Part shown: in pieces, positions 47,401-58,637 of the stretch | Position numbering within the stretch: the first letter of the stretch is position 1 | Layout: every line of letters begins with the position of its first letter | NCBI RefSeq assembly: GCF_029227915.1 | Contig: NC_079877.1 | Coordinates: forward strand, 16,788,851-16,852,850 | DNA: 64,000 nucleotides | Direction of reading: 5' to 3' | Origin: Hydractinia symbiolongicarpus | Taxonomy: Eukaryota; Cnidaria; Hydrozoa; Anthoathecata; Hydractiniidae | Notes under the pieces: generated by a model | The model's input: the letters and a program-made list of their open reading frames with translations, nothing else | What the model was told of the DNA's origin: nothing | The model's database searches: none | Program-made: the position numbers and the translations under genes

Positions 47401-49716
47401 TTTAAAAAACATTACCGAAAATTTTCAATGAAATAATTATTGGACTTTTTTATCGCCAATTTTATTCGCTTTCTCATCGTCATAATTTTTAATGTATCTT
47501 TTTCTAGTTGAAGTTAGAAAAACAAGAGCATGGCGTAGTTATCTTTTCCGGTACCGGCAAAAATGGACCTGACTCCGGTTTACAATACAGTGTTCGTTTG
47601 AATCCAACTACAATGGATTCGCTGATTTTGAAAATCACCCCTATGAAAGGCCATGGTAAGTTACATGTTTGTTTTCAGCTCAACCTTAACCTTAAAACTT
47701 TGGATTATGGTGTGTTTTTCGGTTGCTGCTTACATTAACGGCATGAGTCAGTACATTAAAATACAGGAGAGAAGGTTGAACTGCAGGCGCAGAATGTAGT
47801 TGAATTTCTTTTAAAGCGACAGAAGAAACTGATTAAGATATAAATATTGTTTTCCAAAGAATTTATTTTGTGAACCTATTTTGTATGTAAAGCAATAATT
47901 TCATTATGTTGATTATTCCATTATACGCGTGATACGCAAAGTAACTCTACTTCAATACGAACTGCGAAATTTTCAAAAACTGTGTTGAAGGATGTTGCTT
48001 AATCATGAGTATAATTAAAATTTAAACGATTTTATCCTCAATCGTGGACAAAATTAATGAAACAAAGGCAGTTTTTTGTCTTTTTTTCTAAGAATGGGTT
48101 AAAGTTTCAAACGGTGAATATTTCTCAATATCGCTCACACATAGTCCAGAGAGAGCGTTTAAATTTGCTCGTGAGATTCTCTGGCGTACCCACATGTAAA
48201 TAATTTACGCCAGGGCCCACCAAGTTCGCGAAATCTAGGAACAACAATTAGCATGAGCATACATTTAATCAAATAATTTAAGATCCTAATCCTGAATCTG
48301 CCATGAAAAGTGAAAAGTTAACTTTGACAAGTTCAAAATGCGCGACTCTAACAACTAATCACTTTTGGCGGCGAAATCCAAAATTAGTCGTCCTGTTTCA
48401 TTATATCAGAATTGCTGTTGTGTTTCTTTTAAAAGTTTCGACCTTTCGAATGAATGAGACAAACGACTTTTCTAGCTCTGACCGATTTGTGAGTATTTAA
48501 AGCTTACACTGGAGAGACCTGGAATTGCTTGGCTAAGATGTAATGTTTAATCATTATTCTAGAATGTTCTCCTACCTGATGCTTGTCATGCTGTCTTTTG
48601 ATAGATGCAGTTTGTTTTTCTCGTTTTGTAACACCCATGGCTATAACTAGAAGTATATATTTAGAAAATACTTGGAGCGCTGATGATTTAAAAGTGCTGG
48701 AACAATTTTTTGAACTAAAGGTAGTTTTAATTTCAAACATGCCTTAACTGACTTAGTTTAAACATCTTCTATTTTTCATAACTCATTCAATTATCTATTT
48801 ATTCATTTCCTTAGGTTGTGTGTTCGCTGTACAAAGTTTGTGCTTTGACAGCCTTCGCAAGAATACTTGGTACACAACCGAAACTCATGAAGGATTTCAT
48901 TCGGATTATGAGATTGGAGTTGGTAAGTATGGCCAGCTTTGAGTGAATTCGATTCCTTTTTTAACATTTTTTAACTCTTAGAAAGTATTTGTGATATCGT
49001 GCTCACGATAAGCGAGCCGGTATAAATCTTATTATTTCTATATGGGTAAACGAGGCAAAAAGGTTGAGTTTTTTCGTTAGCTGTTGCGGTTTAAAACGTA
49101 TTTACACTAGGTAATGCAGACTGTATGTTAGTAACAGACAGCTATTTATATAAAAGTTTTTTTCTTTAGCAAACAGATTGGAGCAGTTACTTGTTTCGTG
49201 TAGAGTGGTGCTTAACTGTTCCTCCTGGTGATATGCCCACCATTGCTCTACCTGGAACTCCTGCTGTCGTATTAAAAACTAAAAATTTAATTTTTGTAAG
49301 TATGACAACTGCCTGTCTTAATTCAGATGTGATGCTTCACAGAACAAGCAAATTATTTATTTTTTATCTAGCTGCAGTTGACGGACGTGAAGAATGAGGA
49401 AAACAGGGTGACTATAACGTTAGTCCACGACTTAAAAACCAATACAGTGCAACTGTTAGAATTTCCGAAATTAGCGCCCAACGCCCCACCGGAGCCTGTA
49501 ACGTGGGCGGTGCGTGCTAGACAGTGTTTGAAGACTCTTTTACAACGTATATCTGAACAGATTTCGAAAAAAGGTAAAGTAGGTTTGTTTTGTAACAATT
49601 TTAACATTCGTGTTAATTTGGAAGATTTCGTGATTAGTGAGGTGCTTACCCACAAAAGGATTGTGCGAGAAAATTATGTGTCTCGAAGAACATATATCGA
49701 AAACAACGTTTTATGA
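32499..49716 (+). CDS. MED14: Mediator complex subunit 14
   Basis: Scaffold subunit of Mediator joining head, middle and tail in RNA polymerase II transcription. ATG at 32499 (MAPMVMEPVPQAG), stop at 49714-49716. Exons: 32499-32638, 33824-33850, 33939-34044, 34423-34517, 34597-34675, 34772-34901, 35153-35193, 35644-35731, 36650-36678, 37008-37086, 37179-37222, 37329-37417, 38441-38466, 38557-38916, 40862-40940, 41489-41648, 41865-42098, 42390-42566, 42955-43321, 43802-43896, 44760-44909, 45370-45444, 45641-45717, 45932-45978, 46089-46156, 46261-46366, 46534-46638, 46952-47063, 47135-47342, 47508-47655, 48665-48720, 48815-48922, 49170-49295, 49372-49716: 4176 nt, 1391 residues, human about 1450. 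Recognised by LLPRKSDIERKIEIIQFA, RLLALVKWA, LMIEDNPLVDLFNTL, the Pro/Ser-rich region (46534-47063), LEKFFGSV and PGTPAVVLK. Micro-exon 38441-38466 is the least certain. Confidence 0.93.
35747..36037. mobile_element. MITE-like element with short TIRs
   Basis: AATCAGGGTTTGAATCAA at 35748-35765 faces an inverted counterpart ending TTCGAACCCTGATT at 36038, about 290 bp apart, with no coding content. It lies in a MED14 intron just behind the donor of exon 35644-35731. Target duplication not clear. Confidence 0.45.
37087..37178 (+). other. U12-type intron of MED14
   Basis: The donor reads GTATCCTTTT, an exact GT-subtype match to the U12 5' splice site. The branch region TTTCTTGAC (37158-37166) differs at one base from the consensus TTCCTTRAC and places its adenosine 13 nt before the AG, the usual distance. 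Intron length is 92 nt, and it splits the His codon of the FNTLH segment after its first base. Confidence 0.8.
37806..37960 (+). mobile_element. Possible short non-autonomous Helitron-like element
   Basis: Starts TCTCTATAATAATAGCC and ends GGGCTAACAACTAG, followed by T. This is the 5'-TC...CTAG-3' between A and T pattern of Helitrons. A related 3' end (TTTTCCACGGGCTAACGAC) occurs at 53053-53071. No hairpin was verified. It is in a MED14 intron. Confidence 0.4.
38990..40348 (+). mobile_element. Degenerate Tc1/mariner element
   Basis: GATCGCGAGTAACTATACA at 38992-39010 has its inverse at 40328-40346, giving an element of about 1.36 kb, the usual Tc1/mariner size. Between them the plus strand at 39310-39540 encodes CRFMQDNHPKHTSNRAKETF and, after a stop, MNPIENLWHELK, the C-terminal part of a Tc1-type transposase with the second catalytic Asp of the DDE/D triad in QDN. 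Stops and frame changes show that it is dead. A TA precedes the left end; the right flank is not TA. It lies in the MED14 intron 38917-40861. Confidence 0.75.
41697..41850 (+). repeat. TTG-rich microsatellite
   Basis: Imperfect TTG/GTT repeat with the longer unit TTGTTGTTGCTATTGATG three times at the start. It lies in the short MED14 intron 41649-41864 and runs close to the acceptor. Confidence 0.8.
43931..44711 (+). repeat. 13-bp minisatellite, about 60 copies
   Basis: Unit AGTGAAGTTTATC with frequent TTTGTC, TTTTTC and TTCGTC variants, in the MED14 intron 43897-44759. Variants recur in blocks (for example TTATTAGT followed by TTTGTCAGTGAATTT at about 44224 and 44341), indicating multi-unit duplications. 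Both ends stop about 35-50 bp from the splice sites. Confidence 0.95.
45718..45931 (+). other. Second candidate U12-type intron of MED14
   Basis: Donor GTATCTTTTC differs at one base from the U12 consensus RTATCCTTT. Branch-like TTTCTTAAC (45912-45920) differs at one base from TTCCTTAAC and lies 12 nt before the AG. Weaker than the intron at 37087 because of the donor mismatch. Confidence 0.55.
46367..46533. repeat. GTT-rich low-complexity intron
   Basis: MED14 intron dominated by TTG/TTA triplets (46378-46470). Open frames across it (poly-Leu, poly-Cys) are compositional. Confidence 0.7.
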
Positions 49717-52651
49717 GCGGCAGGAGATTGGAGTTCTTTAAAACACGAAGAACATGTGGACAACAACTCGGTCTGAAGTTCATAAATTAACATGGAAGAG
49801 AAAGTGCAAGAATATAAATTATGAAAACATAACATAAGTAAAACGATTTCAATTCGAGTTAAAGTAATATTCACCTAACATTTCTGCCCCCTGCCATATT
49901 TGATTTTATTTATTTTACTTTCCAACTAAAATATAAACAAATAATGTTTCAGGATAGCCTTGCGAAGAAATTAATACGCCCTAACTTCAAGATTCATAAT
50001 ACGCGCAGAGATTTTTAGTACGACTTCTCTGGTGTTCCATTTTTTTCTCCTAACATTCGGAGAACGATTTTACATACATGTTTTTTTTCTCTAGAATGTC
50101 CAATATATTGCGCAGTCTACACCGTATTGAAGAATATGCATGTGAAATAAAGTACGAGCAGAAAAATTGTAAATACCAAATACACTCTTTTTTCTAACCC
50201 ATGTAATATTGACGTAAATTTAGAAAATAATTGAACTCTGTGAATATGTAGTGAATAAGACATACACTTGTTTCCGAGTAATCGTATTTGCAATATAGTG
50301 AGGATCTTGCTTTCTCATTACTTGGGAAGATCAACAGAGAATAGGGGATATGGCTCTTTTTTTTTTCTTCTCCTCTACAGTCAGATCTACGACAGCCGAT
50401 CCCATTAACAAGACTAAAAAATCACTTAGTCTTCGCAAACAGTGATTAGAGGGGAGGTCGGAATCATAACTGCATGAGGTTTACGACAAGCTGGTCAACG
50501 TGACCTGTCAACTGCTGTAAGTTGTCGTTTAAGGGAGGCGCACAATAAATATTTCTCATTAAAGAAACGTGTTGAGGGTGCTTATTCCAGTAAGTACAGT
50601 GTTGGAAAGTGGTAGTGAGATTAGAACAATGAATTCACTGCTCGATCCTTTACATCCAACTACCGTAACGCTCGAAGGGGGTGTTTAAAAAAATTGATTT
50701 TTAATCTTTCCTGTCTGTGAAGCAAACACAAAGGCATTCTTTGTTGATATTAATAAAACTTTTAGAAAAGGATCTCATTTTTATGTAGCTTCGCTTATGC
50801 TCAATCGTGCTCACTTATTTAAAAAGTTCAACGTCCAAATAATCGGTGGCTTTTGTGGAAAACTACATTCAATTAAATGCGTCGTCTATTTTTTTAAGCA
50901 AGAACATTTAATGCACGTTTGTGAGGTTTTCTAGTAAAACGGTTTATCTGCTGATAGAAACGTTCCAATTTTGTTTTAAGGGCTTTTTGCTTCTTTTTAT
51001 CGGGTAGTGACTAAATGTAATTCATTCGCACTTATTAGGTGTTCGTTCATTAAGGTTACATGCTAAAGCCGATATAGAAATCTTTTTTTTATTTTTACCA
51101 TTGATTTGACAACCTTGACAACCACTTCGCGAAGTATTGAAAAGATATCCGGTGCAAAGTTAACGTTAAGGCAACAAAATTTTCAATAAAAAATTCCTAT
51201 TTAACACGTACAATTGGTTATTTTCTTTTGTTCTGTGTTTTAATGCTTGCTTTGTTCCTTTTTTTATACCCCTAAGAATTCTGATTGCTTCTGATTTTAA
51301 CTTATTTAAAGCATTGTTTAGCTCAGCACCTGAAAAATCAAACTTGTTAAGATTTACATATCAGATAATTTGATCCGGCTTTTTTGAAATGTGAAGTCTC
51401 TAATTTGTGTTGAATTTCTACGACTTTCATGTGGAGCTAAACAATGGACAATAATTGGACTCAATTTCGTAAACAAGTGTACCCTTATCACCCTCCTGCA
51501 GAAATATTTCACTAAGCGAGAGTCGTATGTACTTTTGCATCCGTGGAGAAGTGTGTGAATAGATACTTCTCGTTATTTGGAGAAATAAGATTTTTCTTTG
51601 CCGCACACTTGATTACACGACTGAAATAAATTCTACCTTAATTAACAAGCTACTCTTCACAAAACAAAATTTCTTTTGCGTTCACAATATTTTGTGTTAA
51701 TTTCTATATACACACCATGTTATCCGAGCAAATTGGTAAAAAAGGATGAAATTTCAGGGGGTTATTTATTACGTTACCTTACCAAATCAATTCATATACT
51801 TGCAGGTTCCTTGCTTGACTTTAAAAACATTCACCATCATAAATAGTTGTTGTAACTTGTTTTTCTAACAAATCCGTATGTAGTAATATGTGGAACATAC
51901 GTTATTGAAAAAAATTATGCAAAATGGCGCGGAATTGTAATTCTTTACGGGGGTAATTTAATTGCGCGTAATTTTGATGTGTGAAGAAATTTGAAAATCG
52001 ATTTAGAAAATTTAATTTAAGAAATTTAAAACGTTGGTAAAAATCTTGTACAAAACGTGCTCACTTTTTACAAACTAATTTTTGGTAATAGTTGTTACAT
52101 GTCTGAAATATAAACGATATAAAAGATCGAATTCTCTGTGTTATATGATTAAACAAAAAAATTTAACTGAAAATATCCAATTTTTTTCATCCTTTTTTTT
52201 ATAACATTTGGTTCTTAACAGACTTGAAAAAGGGGAACAAAACTCCAGCTAAAATTTTGCCACTACCAACCTTATATCATAGATGGTGATGTGTCTCAGG
52301 GCTTCTTAGCCCAATTTAAAAAAATTAGAAAAGCCTTGAGGATAAAGTTGACTAAGTGTAAACCAAAAAATTGTTTGAAATGGACATCAACCATGCCACA
52401 CAAAAAAATAGAAGAATAAAAAATCATTTTAGTAACCCCCTGATACTCATTCAAAATTCGAGTAATGAAATGAATTTGAAAAGCAATCCATCCAGATTAA
52501 CTTTTGTTTTGGATTGATTATAATTAACGAAGTGAGATATAGTTGAGAATTTTAAATTGTTAGGACACAACCCACTTCCAAGGATTAAATTTAATATCGC
52601 GCACTAAGGCACGATCAAACGAGAAACCACGCGAAATTTGCGTCGTAAAAA
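49717..52651. other. Intergenic region between MED14 and the NK2 gene
   Basis: MED14 3' flank with AATAAA-type signals at about 50146 (GAAATAAAG), then 2.5 kb of AT-rich sequence without coding potential. Only small structure is an 8-bp stem at 50422-50445 (AAGACTAA / TTAGTCTT). The segment may hold regulatory DNA of the homeobox gene; nothing can be specified. Confidence 0.5.
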
Positions 52652-54053
52652 ATGGCGTCTTTCATGATAGATGATATTTTGAAGAAGGAAGACTTACCAA
52701 AGGATCATGGGAAAAATGAAACTACAACCAATTTGAACCCAAAACAGTTAAAGCTCTCTTTTCGTCCTTTACATAAATACCACTGTATACCACAAGTGAA
52801 GAATTTACCGAGCGATGTAACAGGTAAGATTGAAGTAAGAGGTGATGACAACTTCGTTATCAGGGCGGGTTTTTGGTGTCATCACTTTCTGTTATCAGAG
52901 AATGTATAGTGATATTAAGAGACAAAATCCTTCGGAGCGATGTCGCGTTGAAGTCTTTCTGAAGTTATCTCATCTTGTCATGCTAAACCACGCACGAACT
53001 TTTCAAGCTGAAAACAAATGCGATATATTTACATCGACTTTGCTGTGACAGGGTTTTCCACGGGCTAACGACAAGTCCAATAATATTACAGTAAAACCTC
53101 TCAATTGTGGACATCATTGCGGACACCATTGCGGACACCATTGCGGACACCATTGCGGAGATCATTGCGGACACTATTGCGGACATCATTGCGGACACCA
53201 TTGCGGACATCATTGCGGACATCATTGCGGACATCATTGCAGACATCATTGCGGACATCATGAGATATGTCCACTACATAGTGGTTTATCCAAATGACTT
53301 TATACTGCTTAAAAACTGCTCTGGGGTGTTAGGGTAAATTAAAATAGACCTCAAGATGTTGTAAGAGGGTGGTATTGTGGAAAGAAAGAAACTAAAGACA
53401 ATATTGTAAAAGTCATTCAAAAGAGTGAACTACATAAACACTCTGTTTTATATGATCCATTGTTGGGCCGTCTGTGTCTGTTATGAAAGTCAGTTCCCAA
53501 AGGGTTACGCAAACTGGGAGCTCAAAATAAGTTTGTGACATACCATTATTATTGAATTGTAACGAAGTGCGTGTACTATTTTCCACCAACTCGGCTTTAT
53601 GGTATCTTTTTAGTTAATGACGAAACCAGCAAAAGCGAACACTTCACAATCAGAAGAAAGCGTCGTGTGCTGTTTGCTCGAGAACAAACATTAGAGCTTG
53701 AAAGAGTTTTCCAACGTCACCAATATTTAACACTGCAACAGAGGTACCATTTATCAAAAAGAATCAAACTCTCTCCTACGCAGGTGACATTCTAATTCAA
53801 TATTTCAGATATAAAATCTTATTCCCTACCGAGAATGTAAAACTTTCACTCTAACATGTGTTCTATTTAGGTGAAGATATGGTTTCAAAATCATCGATAT
53901 AAACTAAAGAAATATTTTAAAGACAATGCAATCGAAGCCATGCCGCTTGGAAAAATGAGCGGTGAAAAGGGCACTACCTGCTCTCCAACGGAGATATATT
54001 GTCGTTGCAAAGAATGCGCTTTACCCTGCCTCCCAGCTCCTCGCAAAATGTAG
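52652..54053 (+). CDS. NK2-class homeobox transcription factor
   Basis: Exons 52652-52823, 53614-53783 and 53871-54053 join in phase to 174 residues. Near the N-terminus, FMIDDIL (residues 4-10) fits the TN/EH1 repressor motif that recruits Groucho. The homeodomain is residues 71-130: RRKRRVLF at its start, F8 and W48-F49-N51 conserved, and Tyr54 in WFQNHRYK, the residue that marks NK2 proteins and their CAAGTG-type sites. An intron falls between homeodomain positions 44 and 45, a known site in homeobox genes. The tail after the homeodomain is short, about 44 residues, ending CRCKECALPCLPAPRKM, with no obvious NK2-specific domain. ATG at 52652 lies in good context. Orthology within NK2 (NK2.1, 2.2 or others) is not resolved. 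Confidence 0.9.
53106..53262 (+). repeat. 12-bp minisatellite, about 13 copies
   Basis: Unit CATTGCGGACAC/T in the first intron of the NK2 gene. Only third-base-like C/T changes separate most copies. Open frames on both strands across it are a result of the 12-bp period. Confidence 0.93.
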
Positions 54054-55028
54054 AATTAGACCTGTGCATAGCAGGCATGCTATAACGCGAAGTCTTGCTA
54101 GCCTAATAAATCTCATGGCCGTCAACTATGTGCAGTTTTACAGTGTTAGCAATTACACCAAAAAGAGTTCCTTGGATTTATATTGGTTTGTTTTGTAGGC
54201 TAGCGGAACTGTTATTACACAGTGAACGAATTCTTTAAAAAGTTGCACATTATTAGTTTTTTCGTAAATACAAACTGTGCTTCTCATACCTGTTTTACAA
54301 AGAATAATCAATTGATCGGTAGATATTGTTGAAAGAAACAGCTTCTGATAGGAAATTTTGTTTGAGAATATTACTTCTTTTCATGTAACCTAATTGTATT
54401 TTCTTTTTTAAAAACCGTTTATGACAAACTAAAGGTTTTTTTCAGTACTGGATTTTTTAGGCTTCAAAAAATCAGGAAACTAATAAAAGTAATTTTTTTA
54501 TGAAATATTTCTTTCTGAACTCTTTGTACATACGCATGCGTGATTAAACAACGTACAAGTCGATATTAATTTTAATCGACAAAGATGATGTTGCTAACGA
54601 TCTTGGTATTTCAGTATCTATAAGTTTAAAAAAACAAATAAAAAACTTTTAGCACTAAAAAATTAAGAAATTGCGGTACTAGAGTCTTGCACTGCTTTCT
54701 TTTAATACACATGTACTCCTTTTTATGCACTCACTTTCAGGCTGGGATGTTGCTGACAACTTGCTTCCCTTTTTAAAGCATTTGAGCATATAAAATGTGG
54801 TTTATAAAAAAGTGTTACAACATTGTCAAAGTCTAACAAAAACATATTTACAACATTAATAACATCGTCTTTAAATTTGCACCAGTGTTTCCATAATTAT
54901 ATATTAATTTAAATATTAAATATAATAATGAATATTTAAATATTAATTTCAATCGATATATAACGTATATGAGAAGACAGTACGTTTTCAAATTTTATAA
55001 TCTTATCCTTGTTTCTATCCAAAACTAA
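54054..55028. other. 3' flank of the NK2 gene
   Basis: AT-rich. A 37-bp segment at 54578-54614 (starting GACAAAGATGATGTTGCTAA) recurs inverted at 55365-55401; it could encode DKDDVANDLGIS and looks like a fragment of a shared repeat. No gene recognised. Confidence 0.45.
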
Positions 55029-55896
55029 GTCTGCTAAATTACGTACTTAAGGTGCTCACGTGCTCACGTGCTTTACGCGCTCACGTGCTTTACGCGCTTT
55101 TCAAAACCAATGAAACTTACGTAATTAATGAAAATCACTATTTTTTATGATATAGTTCATAGTATAGTTTTGTATACGTAAATCACTACATGTTTTTTCT
55201 GAAGAAACGTTTTGAAAATTTGACTCTACTCTCACTATTCATGCAAAAATAACACAAACAATGCAAAAATAAGCAATACGTCCAAACCCAAAACTGACAT
55301 GAATACAATGTAAAATTTAAATTTTTATAAAAACAAATGTTATGGCTTTTTAAATTTCAAGCAACTGAAATACCAAGATCGTTAGCAACATCATCTTTGT
55401 CATTGTCCGCAATGTCACATCTACAATAACGCTTTTTGGAAAGATGACATTCGACTAAATTGGCATAGACGATATGCAGCATTTCCGTGGGCAAAAATTG
55501 AAGTCCTGTGCAACAGCCTCAATTCTGTTAAATGGTAGTGTGAAAGAACCTTTCACCTTTAAACATAATGTACCGATTGTTATTACGGCTTTGCATAATC
55601 GACCATTTTGCACTTCTGTGTGATTTCTCCATTAGTCGCACATTCGGTGGAACAGAGACACACAAACAACACTCTTTTTGCGGGATGATTTTTAGCAACA
55701 TTTTGAAAGTGAAATGGAGATATAGATTCTGTTTCACACTCTGTTTCATATTGTAGATTCTAATTCACACTTGTCCCCATTGCTTTTCAGGTTTTCTTAT
55801 TTCACAGCAAGACCCATATAGCCTTGGGTTTCAGGGATGGAGTACCTCAAACACGTAAGCACGTGAGCACGTCGAGCACGTAATTTAGCAGACTCT
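55029..55896. mobile_element. TIR element of about 0.87 kb (hAT-like?)
   Basis: The left end AGTCTGCTAAATTACGT is repeated in inverted form at the right end (ACGTAATTTAGCAGACT). The subterminal zones hold GTGCTCACGTGCT-type repeats on both sides. TCCAAAA flanks it on the left (with a small offset) and on the right, as a 7-8 bp duplication would. No transposase is visible. A related single end occurs at about 62143-62161. Confidence 0.55.
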
Positions 55897-57643
55897 CCAA
55901 AAATACATGTGATAACAGCTTTTACGTTATCTGAATGTTGTTTGACTTACCAATGTTAAAGCCTTTCACAGGAAACATGTACTACCGTAGAGATAAAAAT
56001 TTCAAAAGGGATTGATACTCCTCATCATACTTGTATTGCTGGTAGTATGATAAAGTGTTTCAATGTCGTCCTGCTGCGTATCTAATGTATTTTAAAATAA
56101 CTGGGTGTTAACTTGAAAATTAAATATAGAAAAATTGGTGATGATAAGAAGGATAAAGATTGTAAATAGCCAAAACATTCAAGAAGGTCAAAAAATTGGA
56201 TAATTTAGTGCATATTAAATGGCATAGGAAGTATTCCTTGCATAACACATGTCAGGATGCTTACCCAACAAAGTACAGCACATGATGCAAGTTACAAAGT
56301 ACAGAAGTAAAAAACATCAAAACTCGAAAACACATCTCTTTTTCTCTCACATTCGTTACTTCGTTCAGCAAGATTAAGATATTTAAAAAAGCGTGACTTT
56401 GATGTATTGTCATTTTCACCACTAGAGCTCTTCAAAATAAACATCGAAAATAGTGCTGGACCCGTCTATGCTGCTAAAACATCGTGCTTAGCATTTATAC
56501 GTAACCAAATATGGTGGTGGAAAGGAAAACAAGGAGAAAGCTATCTATGCCTTTATCATTTTTTGCCAAGGATCTTGAGACAAGTAAGCAACTATATGAT
56601 CTTGCAACTTCAATCATGTGTGCTCTCTTTGATTTGGGTGAAATTGTTTTTGTTTTTTGGCGATATAAGCTTTTGTAGCAGAAACGAAAAATTATCTGAA
56701 GGAATACTGTGGTTTGCTCTATTCTATCTAAGCACAATTTAACTAAGATCTATATAATCCTCCAAGGTCATATTTAGGACAAAATACATGTTGTCCACAC
56801 CATCGTCCCCAGGGTTTTTTGCCTTTCGAGGGTGATGTGGTCTAGGGAAATTGACTGTATGTTTTGGAATACTCAACTTATATCTCTATCAGTAAAAATG
56901 GGACTGGATAAAATGCACATTGTCGTTACTTTTTAAATTTTTTTTTACAATTTGAACTTAAATAAAAACGCTGACTAAAACCTCTTCTGATGACTCCTCC
57001 CCTGACTTGATCTCTCAAATTAACTGCAAGAGAAATATATAATGTGCCCAGACAGCACACTTTGGGTAGCGACGCTAAAGCATTAGTAAATACAGTTGTT
57101 GTATTAGTGATTCAATAAAACCGGCATTTGGGTAAAAGACACAACATCAGCAAACATTCCCACTCTTCCGATTTAATCGGGTGCGTCTCGATATATACGA
57201 AGATTTCCCGCGTTTTTGATTTCAATATTGAAAATAACAGGTAAAAAAATATGCGAGCTTTTGAACGGTCGTTAAACTTATCTTTAGTAAACACCCAGCA
57301 AGATTATCATCATTGGACATTTTCGTGGCAATTTGACATTTTATTCGTATTTAAAAGGGTTTGATATAATAGGCATGTTTGGAACTGCAGCATTTCCCCA
57401 AAACCAGTGGTTAAAATCATTTCCTTTATTGCTTTCAGAAGAAACACTTTTTAAATCGTAAATTTAATTCGTCTTCACAAACGACAAGTAAGGCTAAAAA
57501 CAGTTAACTTACAACCAAGACATCAGGTAATCGAGTCACAAAATTACACCACATAGAGAGATCAGAGCTACTTTCAAAGTTTTACATCAAAGAGCTCTGG
57601 GAACGAGAATGTAGCTAAGTTGGACAGAATATCTGCTCTCTTA
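55897..57643. other. Intergenic region before the receptor gene
   Basis: No recognisable exon on either strand. The longer plus-strand frame at 56407-56742 shows no familiar motif and no splice support. Confidence 0.4.
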
Positions 57644-58620
57644 TGCCTGTACTATACAAATATCATAGACTACCTGTACTGTACAAATAGAATAGACTAC
57701 CTGTACTGTATAGATAGAATAGACTACCTGTACTGTACAAATAGAATAGACTACCTGTACTGTACAAATAGAATAGACTACCTGTACTGTATAGATAGAA
57801 TAGACTACCTGTACTGTACAAATAGAATAGACTACCTGTACTGTACAAATAGAATAGACTACCTGTACTGTACAAATAGAATAGACTACCTGTACTGTAC
57901 AAATATCAAAGACTACTTGTCTAGAGATGGTCTTGATGGGTTTTTCTGAGGAATATTTCATCAACTTAGGGAAAATATTTTGTGCCTTTTGATTCCTTTT
58001 GTTTAGGATTTCAAATAACTTAGTCCGTTCTATATTTGTATAAATGACAAATGACTTGTTTACATGTAAAACCGTATGCGCATGCTCGAATCTTGTTAAA
58101 TGGACTTTTTGACTTGTGTGCATGGCTGTTAAAAGTATTTTTAGACTTATAAGAGAATGCTCTTTCCATCACATCCTTTCCCTTGAAGAATTTTTTACAT
58201 GTTGCTATACATTTTATATACTATAATATTAATAACAGGAGTAATTTATTGAATGACGATTCTATTCACCAAACATAATATTTTGCATTATGTCAGTCAG
58301 TTGTTCCAAAGTTATTGTCTCGTTTAACTGACAGGAAAAACAAATCTCGATGACCAACTACTTAGGACAACCTTTAAAAATTTTTTTATTGCTCTTTGAA
58401 ATAGATTTGTTACCATTTCCCTCATTAGTCTTAAAACTCTTAAAAATATCCGTTGGCCATTATATAATATACAACATCCCACAGGCTGCTGCGAAACAAG
58501 CTGTTGTTCAACAATACAACAGTTATTCAGTTATGGTGCATGAGGTTGCATCCAAGGAGAATCAGTTACTTTTAATTTGATTTATGACGGGAAACGGCTT
58601 TTAAAATATGAATATGATAA
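57644..58620 (+). repeat. Direct repeat copy 1 (27-bp array plus about 700-bp body)
   Basis: An array of about 10 units of 27 bp (CTGTACTGTACAAATAGAAT, then AGACTAC) at 57644-57917 is followed by a body to about 58620. The body is closely matched by 59736-60430, with only scattered substitutions and short indels. The last array unit carries the ATCAAAG variant that fills the array of copy 2. It lies just beyond the stop codon of the receptor gene. The body has a short frame at 58350-58580 that is also open in copy 2. Confidence 0.9.
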
Positions 58621-58637
58621 GATTGACAATTTATTAG

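Noticed and set aside
52983-53337. Met-Ser-Ala and Ile-Ala-Asp repeat frames
   Set aside because: 12-bp tandem repeat in the NK2 intron, open on both strands.
56407-56742. Another immunoglobulin exon (plus strand)
   Set aside because: Has Cys and Trp residues but no Ig pattern, and lies on the opposite strand from the receptor gene.
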